A DNA stretch of 46,595 nucleotides from an uncultured Oscillospiraceae bacterium (GTDB lineage: Bacteria > Bacillota > Clostridia > Oscillospirales > Ruminococcaceae): contig CAKSPC010000018.1 in assembly GCA_934481445.1 (NCBI GenBank), positions 1 to 46,595 on the forward strand. The letters are read 5' to 3'. Positions 18,324 to 26,105 of the stretch are shown piece by piece. Under the pieces are notes generated by a model. That model was not told the DNA's origin. It saw only the letters and a list, made by a program, of their open reading frames with translations, and searched no databases. Both the position numbers and the translations under genes were made by a program. Every line of letters begins with the position of its first letter. Position 1 is the first letter of the stretch.

Positions 18324-18641
18324 TTATTCCACATCAAGATCCTCGAGAAGCCGCGCGGCTTCCGAAAGCCCGCGTATCCGTATCCCCTCCATAAGCAGTT
18401 CCGCGTCAGCGGGATTTATCTGCCCGATGGGCGTAGAATACACCGCTGCAGGCTCCTCCTCCCCGTCGCGGAACAGCGCGACCTTTCCGTCATATTCCTT
18501 TATGATATAGCAGCCCAGCTCGTCCGCGAGCGACTGTGCCTCCGCCAGCACCTTCGTGCTGCCCGAATACACCCCTGCCGCCGCTGTGCCGATTATCGCC
18601 GCCGCACAGAGCGCTCCCGCCATTCTGCCGTAAAACGTCAT
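18324..18641 (-). CDS. Small single-pass membrane or exported hypothetical protein (105 aa)
   Basis: Start chosen at the ATG at 18641, 8 bases after GGAGG; another ATG at 18647 is only 2 bases from it. Residues about 6-25 (MAGALCAAAIIGTAAAGVYS) are one hydrophobic segment, so the rest is probably outside the membrane. The external part (YIIKEYDGKVALFRDGEEEPAAVYSTPIGQINPADAEL in pieces, ending ARLLEDLDVE) follows a pattern common in small Clostridia proteins: a 'YxIKEYxGxVAxF' segment followed by 'LPxxDxxLLxxGIxV' and an acidic end. I cannot name its function. Confidence 0.7.
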   Translation of the reverse strand: MTFYGRMAGALCAAAIIGTAAAGVYSGSTKVLAEAQSLADELGCYIIKEYDGKVALFRDGEEEPAAVYSTPIGQINPADAELLMEGIRIRGLSEAARLLEDLDVE

Positions 18642-18934
18642 TGTCATTTCCTCCTTTCGGAAAACCGCTGAATAAATCAAAATCGTCCGTTCAGACGAGC
18701 ATACCAGAGCGGGTGATTATGCTTCGGTACGCTTTATTCAGCGCGTCCCCGATAGTAGTATCTGCCGTTTGGCGCGGGTTATTCAAGGCGGAAATGTGGG
18801 CGCTGCGCATAAAAACGACCCGACCGCCGCACCGGTTTTTGTCTATTTCGCAGAAAAACCGCCGTCGCGTTTCTTTTCTGCAACAAATATGCGCCAGTTT
18901 GTCCCTTTTGGGACTTGCCGTTGATTATTGTCCA

Positions 18935-18963
18935 TTGAAAAAATATACAAGTGAGATTATAAT
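18935..18963 (+). promoter_or_regulatory. Promoter of the fatty-acid/polyketide-like operon
   Basis: TTGAAA (18935-18940), 17 bases, TATAAT (18958-18963). A short palindrome GTCCC-TTTT-GGGAC (18901-18914) lies just upstream and could bind a regulator, but it is not the FapR consensus. Transcription would start near 18970, about 24 bases before the first start codon. Confidence 0.8.
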
Positions 18964-18993
18964 TATAAATACAGCGTGAAGGAGCGTGATAGC

Positions 18994-19668
18994 TTGAGTA
19001 AGAAAAATCCGCTGAAACAGTCGTTATGGGGCAGATTTTATCAGATGCTCATAACATGGACAGTGTATTTCCTGTTCAGACCTAAGATAATTTACGAGGA
19101 CAAGGCGCTCAAAAAGTCCTTAAAGGGCAGACCCGCCGTTTTCGTTTTCAACCACACGCACCATTTCGACGGAGCATTCGTCGGCGCGGTGCTGCATTCA
19201 TACAAGCCGTGGGTGCTTACAAAAAGCACATGGTATGAAAAAAAGGTCGTCGGCACCATGATAAGCTGGTGCAGGTGCATTCCCATCAACCTTGATGAAG
19301 CCGACGGCGCATGGTACAACATGGCGGAGGAGATACTCTCCCGCGGCTCGATGGCTATCTTCCCCGAGGGCGGAATTGCCCGCGAGGGTCATATGAACAC
19401 ATTCCGACCCGGCGCGGCGCTTCTTTCCGCGAAAATGGGCGTTCCGGTGGTGCCCTGCGCGATATACGGAACATATTCCCCCGTTTTCGGCATGAGGCAG
19501 AAGCTGCTGGTGGGCAGGCCCATCGAAAGCAACTGCCCCGCGGATATGCGACACAGCAAGTATTCCCGCGTGCTTATGACCGCCGCCGAGGAGGACGTTA
19601 AGCGCCTTTATTCGCAGCTTGAGCAGACCTACGGTGACTGCGGCACCTATCCCGCACAGAACAAGTAA
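18994..19668 (+). CDS. PlsC-type acyltransferase
   Basis: I choose the TTG at 18994 because AAGGAG is 9 bases upstream; an upstream in-frame GTG at 18976 overlaps that site. The 224-residue protein has the HX4D catalytic motif NHTHHFDG (His54, Asp59), the substrate-binding FPEGG, and a hydrophobic N-terminal segment (LITWTVYFLF), so it acts at the membrane. This family moves acyl chains from acyl-ACP or acyl-CoA to an alcohol, usually lysophosphatidate. As first gene of an operon that also makes an ACP and chain-building enzymes, it may transfer the operon's own product onto a lipid, as acyltransferases do in aryl-polyene clusters. Its real acceptor is unknown. Confidence 0.88.
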   Translation: MSKKNPLKQSLWGRFYQMLITWTVYFLFRPKIIYEDKALKKSLKGRPAVFVFNHTHHFDGAFVGAVLHSYKPWVLTKSTWYEKKVVGTMISWCRCIPINLDEADGAWYNMAEEILSRGSMAIFPEGGIAREGHMNTFRPGAALLSAKMGVPVVPCAIYGTYSPVFGMRQKLLVGRPIESNCPADMRHSKYSRVLMTAAEEDVKRLYSQLEQTYGDCGTYPAQNK

Positions 19669-19722
19669 GACACGGCAGAAATGCCGAAAAATAAAACAAT
19701 ATTATTAAGTGAGGTACATATT

Positions 19723-19968
19723 ATGAACACAGAGATCGCAGAAAAGATCAAGGGCATGCTGGTAGAGAACCTGAGAATCCCCGCAGACGAGCTGGAATAC
19801 ACATCCGAGCTGTTCGGCGACGACATCGGTCTTGATTCCATCGACTCCATTGAGATCATCGCAGGCATCGACAACCTGTTCGGCGTTCAGATGACAGGCG
19901 CCGCAAGAGAGAACTTCCAGACCATCGAAACTCTCACAAAGTACGTTGAAGAGCACATGGGTGAATGA
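19723..19968 (+). CDS. Acyl carrier protein of the KS-CLF operon
   Basis: 81 residues; ATG at 19723 after GTGAGG. Acidic four-helix carrier with the phosphopantetheine site GLDSIDSIEI (Ser39). It differs from housekeeping AcpP (usual DSLDTVEL) and shares the 'DSID/SIE' style of dedicated carriers. The next gene starts inside its stop codon (ATGA), so it is co-translated with the ketosynthase. The Sfp-type enzyme encoded four genes further on probably activates it. Confidence 0.93.
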   Translation: MNTEIAEKIKGMLVENLRIPADELEYTSELFGDDIGLDSIDSIEIIAGIDNLFGVQMTGAARENFQTIETLTKYVEEHMGE

Positions 19969-22313
19969 TAATGGAAAATAACAGACGTGTAGTTGTCACG
20001 GGTTTGGGTCTTGTCTGCGCCGTGGGCAGCAATGTCGAGGAGTGCTGGAACAACGCCTCCAACGGCGTGACGGGCATCAGAAAGGTGACTTCCGTAAACA
20101 CAGACGAGTGCTATGCGAACATCGGCGCGGAAGTTCCGATAAAGTCCGCAGACCTCTCCCCCGAAAACTACGACCGTTCCTCCCTGCTGTGCATAAAGGC
20201 GGCTGACGAGGCTCTGAAGGATTCGGGATATAATGTCGGCGAGGCTTCCGACAGGATAGGCGTTATCGTCGGCAACTGCGTCGGCGGCGCCGCAAGTATT
20301 GACAAATATTTCACCGACGAGATAAAGAACGGCGGCGCGGACAAGGACGATATCCTTAAAATGCCCGCTTCCGCCATCGCAAACAACGTTGCCCGCCACT
20401 TCGGCCTTAACGGCACCACCGCAAACATCGTAAACGCCTGCGCGGCAGGTACGATAAGCCTTTCCTATGCCTGCGACCTTATCCGCGCGGGCAAGGCGGA
20501 CGCTTTCGTTGCGGGCGGCTCGGACAGCTTCTCCTCCCTTGCTTTTGCGGGATTCCATGCGCTGCACGCGCTGGACGCGCATCCCTGCTCCCCCTTTAAC
20601 AGAAGCAGCGGCATAACCCTCGGCGAGGGCGCAGGCATTCTCATCATCGAGGACTATGAGCACGCAAAGGCGCGCGGCGCGAAGATCTACTGCGAGATAC
20701 TCGGCTCGGGCGTAAGTTCCGACGCGCACCACATCACCGCTCCCCGTCCCGACGGACAGGGACAGATGTCCGCGATACGCCGCGCCATCGCAAATTCGGG
20801 TCTTGACGCGAACGACATCGACTACATCAACGCCCACGGCACAGGCACCGCGAAGAACGACGAGGCGGAGTTCCTCTCCCTCCACACCATCTTCGACGGC
20901 AGCAGCAATCTTTCCGTAAGCTCCACAAAATCCATGACGGGTCACTGCCTCGGCGCGGCGGGCTCCATCGAAGCCGTTCTCACCGTAAAGGCAGTGTGCG
21001 AGGACACCGTTCCCCCCACCATCGGATACACCGACGAGGACCTTGAAAAGCTCACGGAAAAGGCAGGGGACATCGACTTTGTTCCCAACAACAAGCACGA
21101 AAAGAACGTAAGCTATGCGGCTTCCAACTCCTTTGCATTCGGCGGCAACAACGCCAGCATAGTTTTCAGCAAGAACAGCCACGATATACCCGACCGCACC
21201 AACAAGCAGAAGATCTACGTTACCGGTATCGGCAAGGTAGTCGGCGCAACCGCAGACGAAAAGGGCGGCCTGCGTGCGGAGATAACTTCCGACGACTACA
21301 AGGCGCACGGAATAAAGATGGCGTTCTACCGCAAGCTTGACAGATTCTCGCAGCTCCAGCTCATCAGCGGCATGAGAGCGCTCTCCGACGCGGGCATAAC
21401 CATCGACGAGAGCAACGAGAATGACATCGGTATCGTTGTCGGCACATCTGATGGTCCCATGACCGAGATAGTCGGCTTCCAGAAGAACGTTATTGAGAAC
21501 GGCACGGCTTCGGGCAGCGCGTTCTCCTTCCCGAACACCGTTTACAATGCGGCGGGCGGATATTTCAGCATTTTTGCGGGAATAAAGGGTTATAATGTCA
21601 CCGACGCCAACGGCATTCAGGCGGGACTTCAGAGCGTATGCTATGCGGCGGACGTCCTCCGCAACGGCGACGAGAGCATCATGGTAGCTTCCGGCACGGA
21701 CGAAAACACCGACACCACCGAATACCTTTATAATAAGCTCGGCCTGCTGAGCGACGCGAAGCCCTACTCCCTCAATAAGGACGGCTTCACACTCGGCGAG
21801 GGCTCCGTTTCCCTTATCCTCGAAACAGAGAACAGCGCGGCAAAGCGCGGCGCGAAGAAGTATGCAGAGCTCGCGGGCTGTGCAAACGCGCACAAGTCCG
21901 TTGATTTCGGCAAGGTTACAGGCTCGGATGAGGCACTGAAAAAGGCTGTCCTCGAGGCCTGCGAAGCGGCGGGAATTTCCGCAAAGGACATAGACGCTGT
22001 CTGCGGCTTTGCAGACGGACACAAGGCGGTCGACGCGCTTGAGCTTTCCGTTTACCGCGACGTATTCGGCGAGATACCCGTGTTCTGCGTTAAGGACACC
22101 ATGGGCGAAGCCCGCGCGGCGGCAAGCACGATGCAGGCGGCGTATGCGGCGGAAATTCTTTCGGGCGGAACGGACGCAGTCCTCCCCGCGCATAAGATAA
22201 CCGCAGGCGGCGTTGAAAACATCACCGTGGATACAAAGGGATACAAGTATATCCTCGCGGCGGCATTCGGCGCAGGCGGCTCCTATTCGGCGGCCGTACT
22301 CAGGAAAGTTTGA
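19965..22313 (+). CDS. Fused ketosynthase plus catalytically dead ketosynthase (chain-length-factor-like)
   Basis: 782 residues, twice the size of FabF. Residues about 7-405 are a full FabF-type ketosynthase with active Cys159 (NACAAGT), His291 (HGTGT) and His327 (TKSMTGHCLGAAG) and the ending NSFAFGGNNAS. Residues about 415-782 are a second ketosynthase fold in which the active site reads TDANGIQAG (no Cys; by hand alignment Ile551), the first His region reads GFADGHKAV (His replaced by Phe) and the second KDTMGEARAA (His replaced by Glu). This is how chain-length factors differ from their partner ketosynthases in type II polyketide and aryl-polyene systems, where the two are separate proteins. 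A role in building a chain of fixed length is inferred. An alternative start is the ATG at 19971. Confidence 0.9.
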   Translation: MIMENNRRVVVTGLGLVCAVGSNVEECWNNASNGVTGIRKVTSVNTDECYANIGAEVPIKSADLSPENYDRSSLLCIKAADEALKDSGYNVGEASDRIGVIVGNCVGGAASIDKYFTDEIKNGGADKDDILKMPASAIANNVARHFGLNGTTANIVNACAAGTISLSYACDLIRAGKADAFVAGGSDSFSSLAFAGFHALHALDAHPCSPFNRSSGITLGEGAGILIIEDYEHAKARGAKIYCEILGSGVSSDAHHITAPRPDGQGQMSAIRRAIANSGLDANDIDYINAHGTGTAKNDEAEFLSLHTIFDGSSNLSVSSTKSMTGHCLGAAGSIEAVLTVKAVCEDTVPPTIGYTDEDLEKLTEKAGDIDFVPNNKHEKNVSYAASNSFAFGGNNASIVFSKNSHDIPDRTNKQKIYVTGIGKVVGATADEKGGLRAEITSDDYKAHGIKMAFYRKLDRFSQLQLISGMRALSDAGITIDESNENDIGIVVGTSDGPMTEIVGFQKNVIENGTASGSAFSFPNTVYNAAGGYFSIFAGIKGYNVTDANGIQAGLQSVCYAADVLRNGDESIMVASGTDENTDTTEYLYNKLGLLSDAKPYSLNKDGFTLGEGSVSLILETENSAAKRGAKKYAELAGCANAHKSVDFGKVTGSDEALKKAVLEACEAAGISAKDIDAVCGFADGHKAVDALELSVYRDVFGEIPVFCVKDTMGEARAAASTMQAAYAAEILSGGTDAVLPAHKITAGGVENITVDTKGYKYILAAAFGAGGSYSAAVLRKV

Positions 22314-22371
22314 TTGATACATCGGGCGGGGAGAGCGATTTCTCCGCCCTTTCTCAAAACAGGAGGAAAAA

Positions 22372-23115
22372 TTGGATAACGAAACAAAAGTCGCGCTGGT
22401 AACGGGCGCTTCCCGGGGAATAGGCAGAGCCTGCGCGATGAAGCTGGCGGAATGCGGCTATGACATCGCGGTTAATTTCAACAGCAACGAAGCAAAGGCG
22501 CAGGAGGTCGTTTCCGCGATAGAAGCCCTCGGCAGACGCGCAATCGCCGTAAAGGCGGACACAGCAGACCTCAAGACGGTGCAGAATATGTTCCGCGAAG
22601 TGCACAAGGCTTTCGGAAGGCTGGATGTGCTGGTAAACAACGCGGGCGTTGTGGACGACGCATACCTGCTGATGATAAACGAGGATTCGCTTTCGAGAAG
22701 CCTTGACATCAACATCAAGGGTTACTTCCACTGCGCACAGCAGGCGGCTCTCAAGATGATGAGCAAGAAGCAGGGCAAGATAATCAACATATCTTCCGTA
22801 AGCTCCGTGCTTGCCGTGGAGGGACAGGGCGTGTATTCCGCAACAAAGGGTGCGGTGAACTCCATGACCGCCACCCTTGCAAAGGAGCTTGCTCCCCGCG
22901 GGATTACCGTCAACGCAGTAGCCCCGGGCTTCATCGAAACCGAAATGATAGACGCCATACCCGAGGATAAGAAAGAGGAGTACCTCAAGGCTGTGCCCAT
23001 GCACAAATTCGGCACCGCAGGGGACGTTGCGAACGTTGTCGCTTCGCTCTGCTCCGACGCATTCGCGTATATGACGGGACAGGTCATAGTTCTTGACGGA
23101 GGTCTGAGCCTGTGA
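22372..23115 (+). CDS. 3-ketoacyl-ACP reductase (FabG/SDR type)
   Basis: 247 residues, normal FabG length. Start is the TTG at 22372, 5 bases after AGGAGG. Motifs of the short-chain dehydrogenase fold: nucleotide loop TGASRGIGRA (11-20), NNAG (89-92), Ser in ISSVSSV (140-146), and catalytic YSATK (Tyr155, Lys159); C-terminal GFIETEM. It reduces the 3-keto group formed by the ketosynthase using NAD(P)H. A G+C-rich stem (22322-22349) sits in the 58-base gap after the ketosynthase gene and might tune expression. The stop codon overlaps the next start (TGATG). Confidence 0.93.
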   Translation: MDNETKVALVTGASRGIGRACAMKLAECGYDIAVNFNSNEAKAQEVVSAIEALGRRAIAVKADTADLKTVQNMFREVHKAFGRLDVLVNNAGVVDDAYLLMINEDSLSRSLDINIKGYFHCAQQAALKMMSKKQGKIINISSVSSVLAVEGQGVYSATKGAVNSMTATLAKELAPRGITVNAVAPGFIETEMIDAIPEDKKEEYLKAVPMHKFGTAGDVANVVASLCSDAFAYMTGQVIVLDGGLSL

Positions 23116-23561
23116 TGAATATTGTCGAAATAAACGAAAGAATAAAACAGCGCCCGCCCTTTCAGATGATAGAGCGCGTTGTTGAGCTGGAGCCTAACGT
23201 TTCCGCAAAGGGAATAAAGTGCGTTTCGGTGAACGAGCCGTATTTCATGGGGCACTTCCCCGACGCGCCGATAATGCCCGGCGTGCTTATCATCGAGAGC
23301 GCCGCACAGCTCTGCAGCCTTGTGATCGCTCCCGAAAACGCGGCTTCCGACGCGGACAAGCTGTATGTATTACTGAAAGTCAAGGACTTTAAGTTCCTCA
23401 AGCCCGTTATCCCTGGGGATAAGCTGGAGATAGAGGTTAAATGCACCCTCGCGAGCGCCGCGGCGTACGAATTTTCCGCGATCATCTCCGTGGACGGAAA
23501 AACAAGGGCGAAGGGCAGCATGCTCTTCACGGCGATAGATAAGAGCACAGTATATGAGTGA
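23115..23561 (+). CDS. 3-hydroxyacyl-ACP dehydratase (FabZ type)
   Basis: 148 residues, hotdog fold. ATG at 23115 overlaps the reductase stop. N-terminal RPPFQMIERVVEL and the active-site segment YFMGHFPDAPIMPGVLIIES with catalytic His47 are classic FabZ. It removes water from 3-hydroxyacyl-ACP to give the trans-2-enoyl form. No recognisable enoyl reductase (FabI/FabK/FabL/FabV) follows, so double bonds may be kept. Its end overlaps the Sfp gene by 8 bases. Confidence 0.93.
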   Translation: MNIVEINERIKQRPPFQMIERVVELEPNVSAKGIKCVSVNEPYFMGHFPDAPIMPGVLIIESAAQLCSLVIAPENAASDADKLYVLLKVKDFKFLKPVIPGDKLEIEVKCTLASAAAYEFSAIISVDGKTRAKGSMLFTAIDKSTVYE

Positions 23562-24210
23562 TATCAGGATAGATTTTTCCGCCTGCATAGTCACGGGCGG
23601 CGAGGGTCTGCGGGAACGGGTCGAATCCGCTTCGAAATGCTACGCCCCCGAAAGCGCATATTTTGACGAGCTTTTCGCAAAGAGCGGCGCGGCGTTTGAG
23701 GAGAGCGCCTGCGCGTTTCTGCTGCTGGACAGCATGGTGCAGTCCCGCAGGATAGACCGCAGCGCGGTGAAGCTTCTCCGCACGGAAAAGGGAAGACCCT
23801 ATGCCGAGGGAGCGGAGCTTGACATCAGCCTTTCCCACAGCGACGGCTGCGCATTCTGCGCGATAGCGACGGGCACGGGGGTTACAAAGGGCGCTGTCGG
23901 CGCGGACGTCCAGCGGGAACGGGATTATTCCAACGAAAAAATGTCAGAGCTCGCCATGGCGTTCATGACCGAGGAGGAGCTTGCGGCGTTCTATTATGCC
24001 GAGGACAAGCGCGGGGAATTTTTCACCGCATGGACCCGCCGCGAGGCGCACGCAAAGCGCATCGGCGAGGATATCCTCGACCACATCGGCGGCACGGATC
24101 TTTCCGGTGAGAATTTCCGCGAGGGCATTATAAACTGCTGCGGCGCGAAATATTATTATTGCATTGACACGGCGGCGGAGAAAACTGCCGCAGACGAGGA
24201 GAATATATGA
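23554..24210 (+). CDS. Sfp-type 4'-phosphopantetheinyl transferase
   Basis: 218 residues, the size of Sfp rather than AcpS. It transfers the phosphopantetheine arm from CoA to the Ser of a carrier protein. Visible: KGRPYAEGAELDISLSHSDG (substrate/CoA region), GADVQRERDY with the metal Asp, and FFTAWTRREAHAKRIGE, the variant of the W-x-x-KEA-x-x-K motif (Arg for Lys at the first position). Coupled by overlaps to both neighbours. Having a private transferase supports a specialised product separate from housekeeping fatty acid synthesis. Confidence 0.88.
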   Translation: MSDIRIDFSACIVTGGEGLRERVESASKCYAPESAYFDELFAKSGAAFEESACAFLLLDSMVQSRRIDRSAVKLLRTEKGRPYAEGAELDISLSHSDGCAFCAIATGTGVTKGAVGADVQRERDYSNEKMSELAMAFMTEEELAAFYYAEDKRGEFFTAWTRREAHAKRIGEDILDHIGGTDLSGENFREGIINCCGAKYYYCIDTAAEKTAADEENI

Positions 24211-24914
24211 AAGTTCTTGTTCTGAACGGAAGCCCCAAGGCTGACCGCAGCAACACGCTGAACATAACAAAGGCGTTCCTCAGGGGATTTCCCGAGAACA
24301 CCGAGGTGGAGTATGTAAACATCTACCGCAAGAATATCAAGCCCTGTGTAGGATGTTTTTCCTGCTGGAGCAAGACGCAGGGACACTGTGTTATACAGGA
24401 CGATATGCAGGAGATCTACGGGAAGATACAGGCTGCGGATATCATAATCGAGTCGTTCCCGCTGTATTTCTTCGGAATGCCGTCGCAGTTAAAGGCAATG
24501 ACGGATCGCTGCCTGCCGTTCATGCTTCCGTATATGGGCAATCTGGTGGAGGATAAGAACGCGTCGTTCCACGAGTTAAGGGACGAGAGTATGCATGAAA
24601 AGCGGCTGGTCGTTATCACTACCTGCGGCTATGTTGACGCAAAGCCGATGTATCCTGCGCTGCTGAAGGAGTATGATCTTATCTGCGGCGACGGGCATTA
24701 TACGGCGATATTGTGTCCCGAGGGCGAGCTTTTCATTGCGGAAAAGGCAAAGCGCCAGCGGGAGGGATACCTTGCAGATATAACGAAAGCGGGCACGGAG
24801 TTCGCGGAAAATCGCGCGTTGAGTGCGAAAACGATGGCAAGGATATCGAAGCCGATATTGTCGCCGAAGGGATTTGAAACGATCACTCTGGCGCATTGGG
24901 AGCATGGAATCTGA
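24207..24914 (+). CDS. Flavodoxin-fold NAD(P)H-dependent oxidoreductase
   Basis: 235 residues. The start MKVLVLNGSPKADRSNT is the FMN-binding loop of the flavodoxin_2/NADPH-dependent FMN reductase family; IIIESFPLYFFGMPSQLKAMTDR is the second typical FMN-contact region. Cys-rich PCVGCFSCWSKTQGHC (residues about 48-63) is frequent in this subgroup from anaerobes (iron-sulfur flavoprotein-like). It overlaps the Sfp gene by ATGA and closes the operon. It might reduce double bonds of the acyl chain or supply electrons, which would fill the missing reductase step; that is inference only. Confidence 0.85.
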   Translation: MKVLVLNGSPKADRSNTLNITKAFLRGFPENTEVEYVNIYRKNIKPCVGCFSCWSKTQGHCVIQDDMQEIYGKIQAADIIIESFPLYFFGMPSQLKAMTDRCLPFMLPYMGNLVEDKNASFHELRDESMHEKRLVVITTCGYVDAKPMYPALLKEYDLICGDGHYTAILCPEGELFIAEKAKRQREGYLADITKAGTEFAENRALSAKTMARISKPILSPKGFETITLAHWEHGI

Positions 24915-24917
24915 TGA

Positions 24918-24948
24918 AAAGTCCCCCGAGTTTCGGGGGACTTTTTCT
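24918..24948 (+). terminator. Terminator of the KS-CLF operon
   Basis: Perfect stem AAAGTCCCCCGA / TCGGGGGACTTT (24918-24929 with 24933-24944), 3-base loop, T tract; starts 4 bases after the last stop codon. Confidence 0.93.
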
Positions 24949-25002
24949 GTTTGTCGGTCGGGAAACAGGCGGAGCGTACGTCTTTGCGCAAATCGGTTTT
25001 CG

Positions 25003-25116
25003 GTCAACATTTCGTCTTTGTGCCACCAATACACGCGTTTTGTTTTGTGGTAATTACATTTTACACGAAAGTTTGTACAGGTCTACTTTTTGTGTTGCCC
25101 CTGATATTATAATATA
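25003..25116. repeat. End module of repeat A (inverted) joined to dispersed repeat B
   Basis: 25003-25037 on the minus strand reads CGCGTGTATTGGTGGCACAA then AGACGAAATGTTGAC, matching the ends of A2 and A3. 25049-25116 is the second copy of repeat B (first copy 14266-14332). Here the two modules point in opposite directions, while at 14.3 kb they point the same way. Confidence 0.6.
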
Positions 25117-25361
25117 GCATGTCACGAAGCAACAGAGGGGTTAGTTTGGCACAATATAGGACCCTATTGCAGTTAAGCATAGGTGAATTGCTATGCCAAA
25201 CAAGTCGACAGACCGGCATTGCATCGCCGGTTGTCGACTTGAATATGCTATCGCTTCCGTCAACAACTCCTCATCGTACTTTCTGACAGAAATCGGTTTT
25301 TGACAATAAGCGAAGCGCAATATTGGCAAATCTGGCTGCGCAACCGCACGACAATAAATAA

Positions 25362-25430
25362 TGCGGTATTGCCTTAAATTCAAATCCAACTGCCCGGTGG
25401 GCTGTTGGAGAAAATACACCAAATACCGCA
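25362..25430. repeat. Short inverted-repeat element with inner hairpin
   Basis: Ends TGCGGTATT / AATACCGCA (25362-25370 with 25422-25430) enclose a second hairpin CCAACTGCCC-GGT-GGGCTGTTGG (25386-25408). It lies directly 3' of the ferredoxin-thioredoxin-reductase-like gene and may end its transcript. Comparable in size and design to the element at 7566-7630. The rest of the gap (25117-25361) also has a stem, GTCGAC..GGCATTGCATCGCC..GTCGAC near 25203-25239, and no gene. Confidence 0.5.
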
Positions 25431-25432
25431 AT

Positions 25433-25633
25433 TCAATCCTTACTCTTATAATAAAGCATACAATGGCAGTACCCCTCGAAATCGGGATCTGCGATCTGCT
25501 TTTTAAACTCCTCGCACATGCACTTGTTCTCGGGCGTGCGCTCGCGGCGGCAGGGACAGTATCCTCCCGTGCGCTTCAAGCCCTCGCGTATCATCTTTAC
25601 AATTTCCTTGTCTTCGTTTTCCTTTACAGCCAT
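25433..25633 (-). CDS. Small ferredoxin-thioredoxin reductase catalytic-chain-like protein
   Basis: 66 residues; ATG at 25633 after AAGGAGG. Six cysteines in three pairs, CPC (26/28), CMC (38/40) and CHC (56/58), in the order seen in the catalytic beta chain of ferredoxin-thioredoxin reductase, which holds a 4Fe-4S cluster next to a redox disulfide. The GYCPCR and GYCHCMLY contexts fit well, though the spacing is shorter than in the plant enzyme and no alpha chain is nearby. Such stand-alone versions occur in anaerobes. A thiol-redox role is inferred. It follows the rpsP-khpA terminator, so it may have its own start of transcription. Confidence 0.8.
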   Translation of the reverse strand: MAVKENEDKEIVKMIREGLKRTGGYCPCRRERTPENKCMCEEFKKQIADPDFEGYCHCMLYYKSKD

Positions 25634-25644
25634 GAAAACCTCCT

Positions 25645-25678
25645 TAAATAAAAACAGCGGCACAAAACGCGCCGCTGT
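25645..25678 (-). terminator. Terminator of the ylxM-ffh-rpsP-khpA operon
   Basis: ACAGCGGC / GCCGCTGT (25654-25661 with 25671-25678), 9-base loop, followed on the minus strand by TTTTTATTT. Confidence 0.75.
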
Positions 25679-25755
25679 CGCTGATCTTGGGTGGCACCGC
25701 ACAGAAACGAATCCGTTTCCGAACCGGCGGTGACGTGATGTCGGCCTGTCGGAAA

Positions 25756-25992
25756 TCAGTCGATCTCGACGGATATCTTCTCGTCGGCTCTGACCGCGCC
25801 TGCACGCATCACCGTGCGGATAGCCTTGGCAATTCTGCCCTGCTTTCCGATAACGCGTCCCATATCATCGGGAGCAACGTGAAGGTGATAAACTATAACG
25901 CCCTCTTCATCGGGCTCGTCGGCGGTCACCTGAACCGCGGTCTTGTCCTCGACAAGAGCGGTCGCTAAGGTGATAAGAAGCTCTTTCATCAT
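25756..25992 (-). CDS. khpA: KH-domain RNA-binding protein KhpA
   Basis: 78 residues; ATG at 25992 with GGAGGG 6 bases upstream. Single type II KH domain with the RNA-binding GKQG loop (GRVIGKQGRIAKAIRTVMRA) and family start (KELLITLATALVEDKTAVQV). In Firmicutes KhpA pairs with KhpB/Jag and binds many small and messenger RNAs. It follows rpsP, its usual position, but the genes that normally come next (rimM, trmD) are not here. Confidence 0.95.
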   Translation of the reverse strand: MMKELLITLATALVEDKTAVQVTADEPDEEGVIVYHLHVAPDDMGRVIGKQGRIAKAIRTVMRAGAVRADEKISVEID

Positions 25993-26105
25993 ATATATCC
26001 CTCCTCGGGGTTATGCACACGAACCGTGTGCCTTATCTCTCAACGGGCTGCACTTGGCTGTGCGGCGTCCATGCCGCCCGCATTCATAAAAAGACCGACG
26101 TAAAA

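Noticed and set aside
17752..18510. Plus-strand open frame across the repeat-rich gap
   Set aside because: Arg/Ser-rich low-quality translation, no ribosome site, crosses hairpins and overlaps the 105-aa gene on the other strand.
19887..22322. Long minus-strand open frame (about 811 codons) opposite the ketosynthase fusion
   Set aside because: It is the antisense shadow of a GC-rich gene with strong codon bias; no ribosome site and no recognisable protein.
22322..22349. GC-rich stem between the ketosynthase and reductase genes as a full terminator
   Set aside because: The stem is bulged and lacks a T tract; the downstream genes have no promoter of their own, so read-through is more likely.
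25689..25700. GGGTGGCACCGC, like the conserved antiterminator box of T-box leaders
   Set aside because: No specifier stem is evident, and no aminoacyl-tRNA synthetase or amino-acid gene follows on that strand; the next genes run the other way. A 12-base match alone is not enough.
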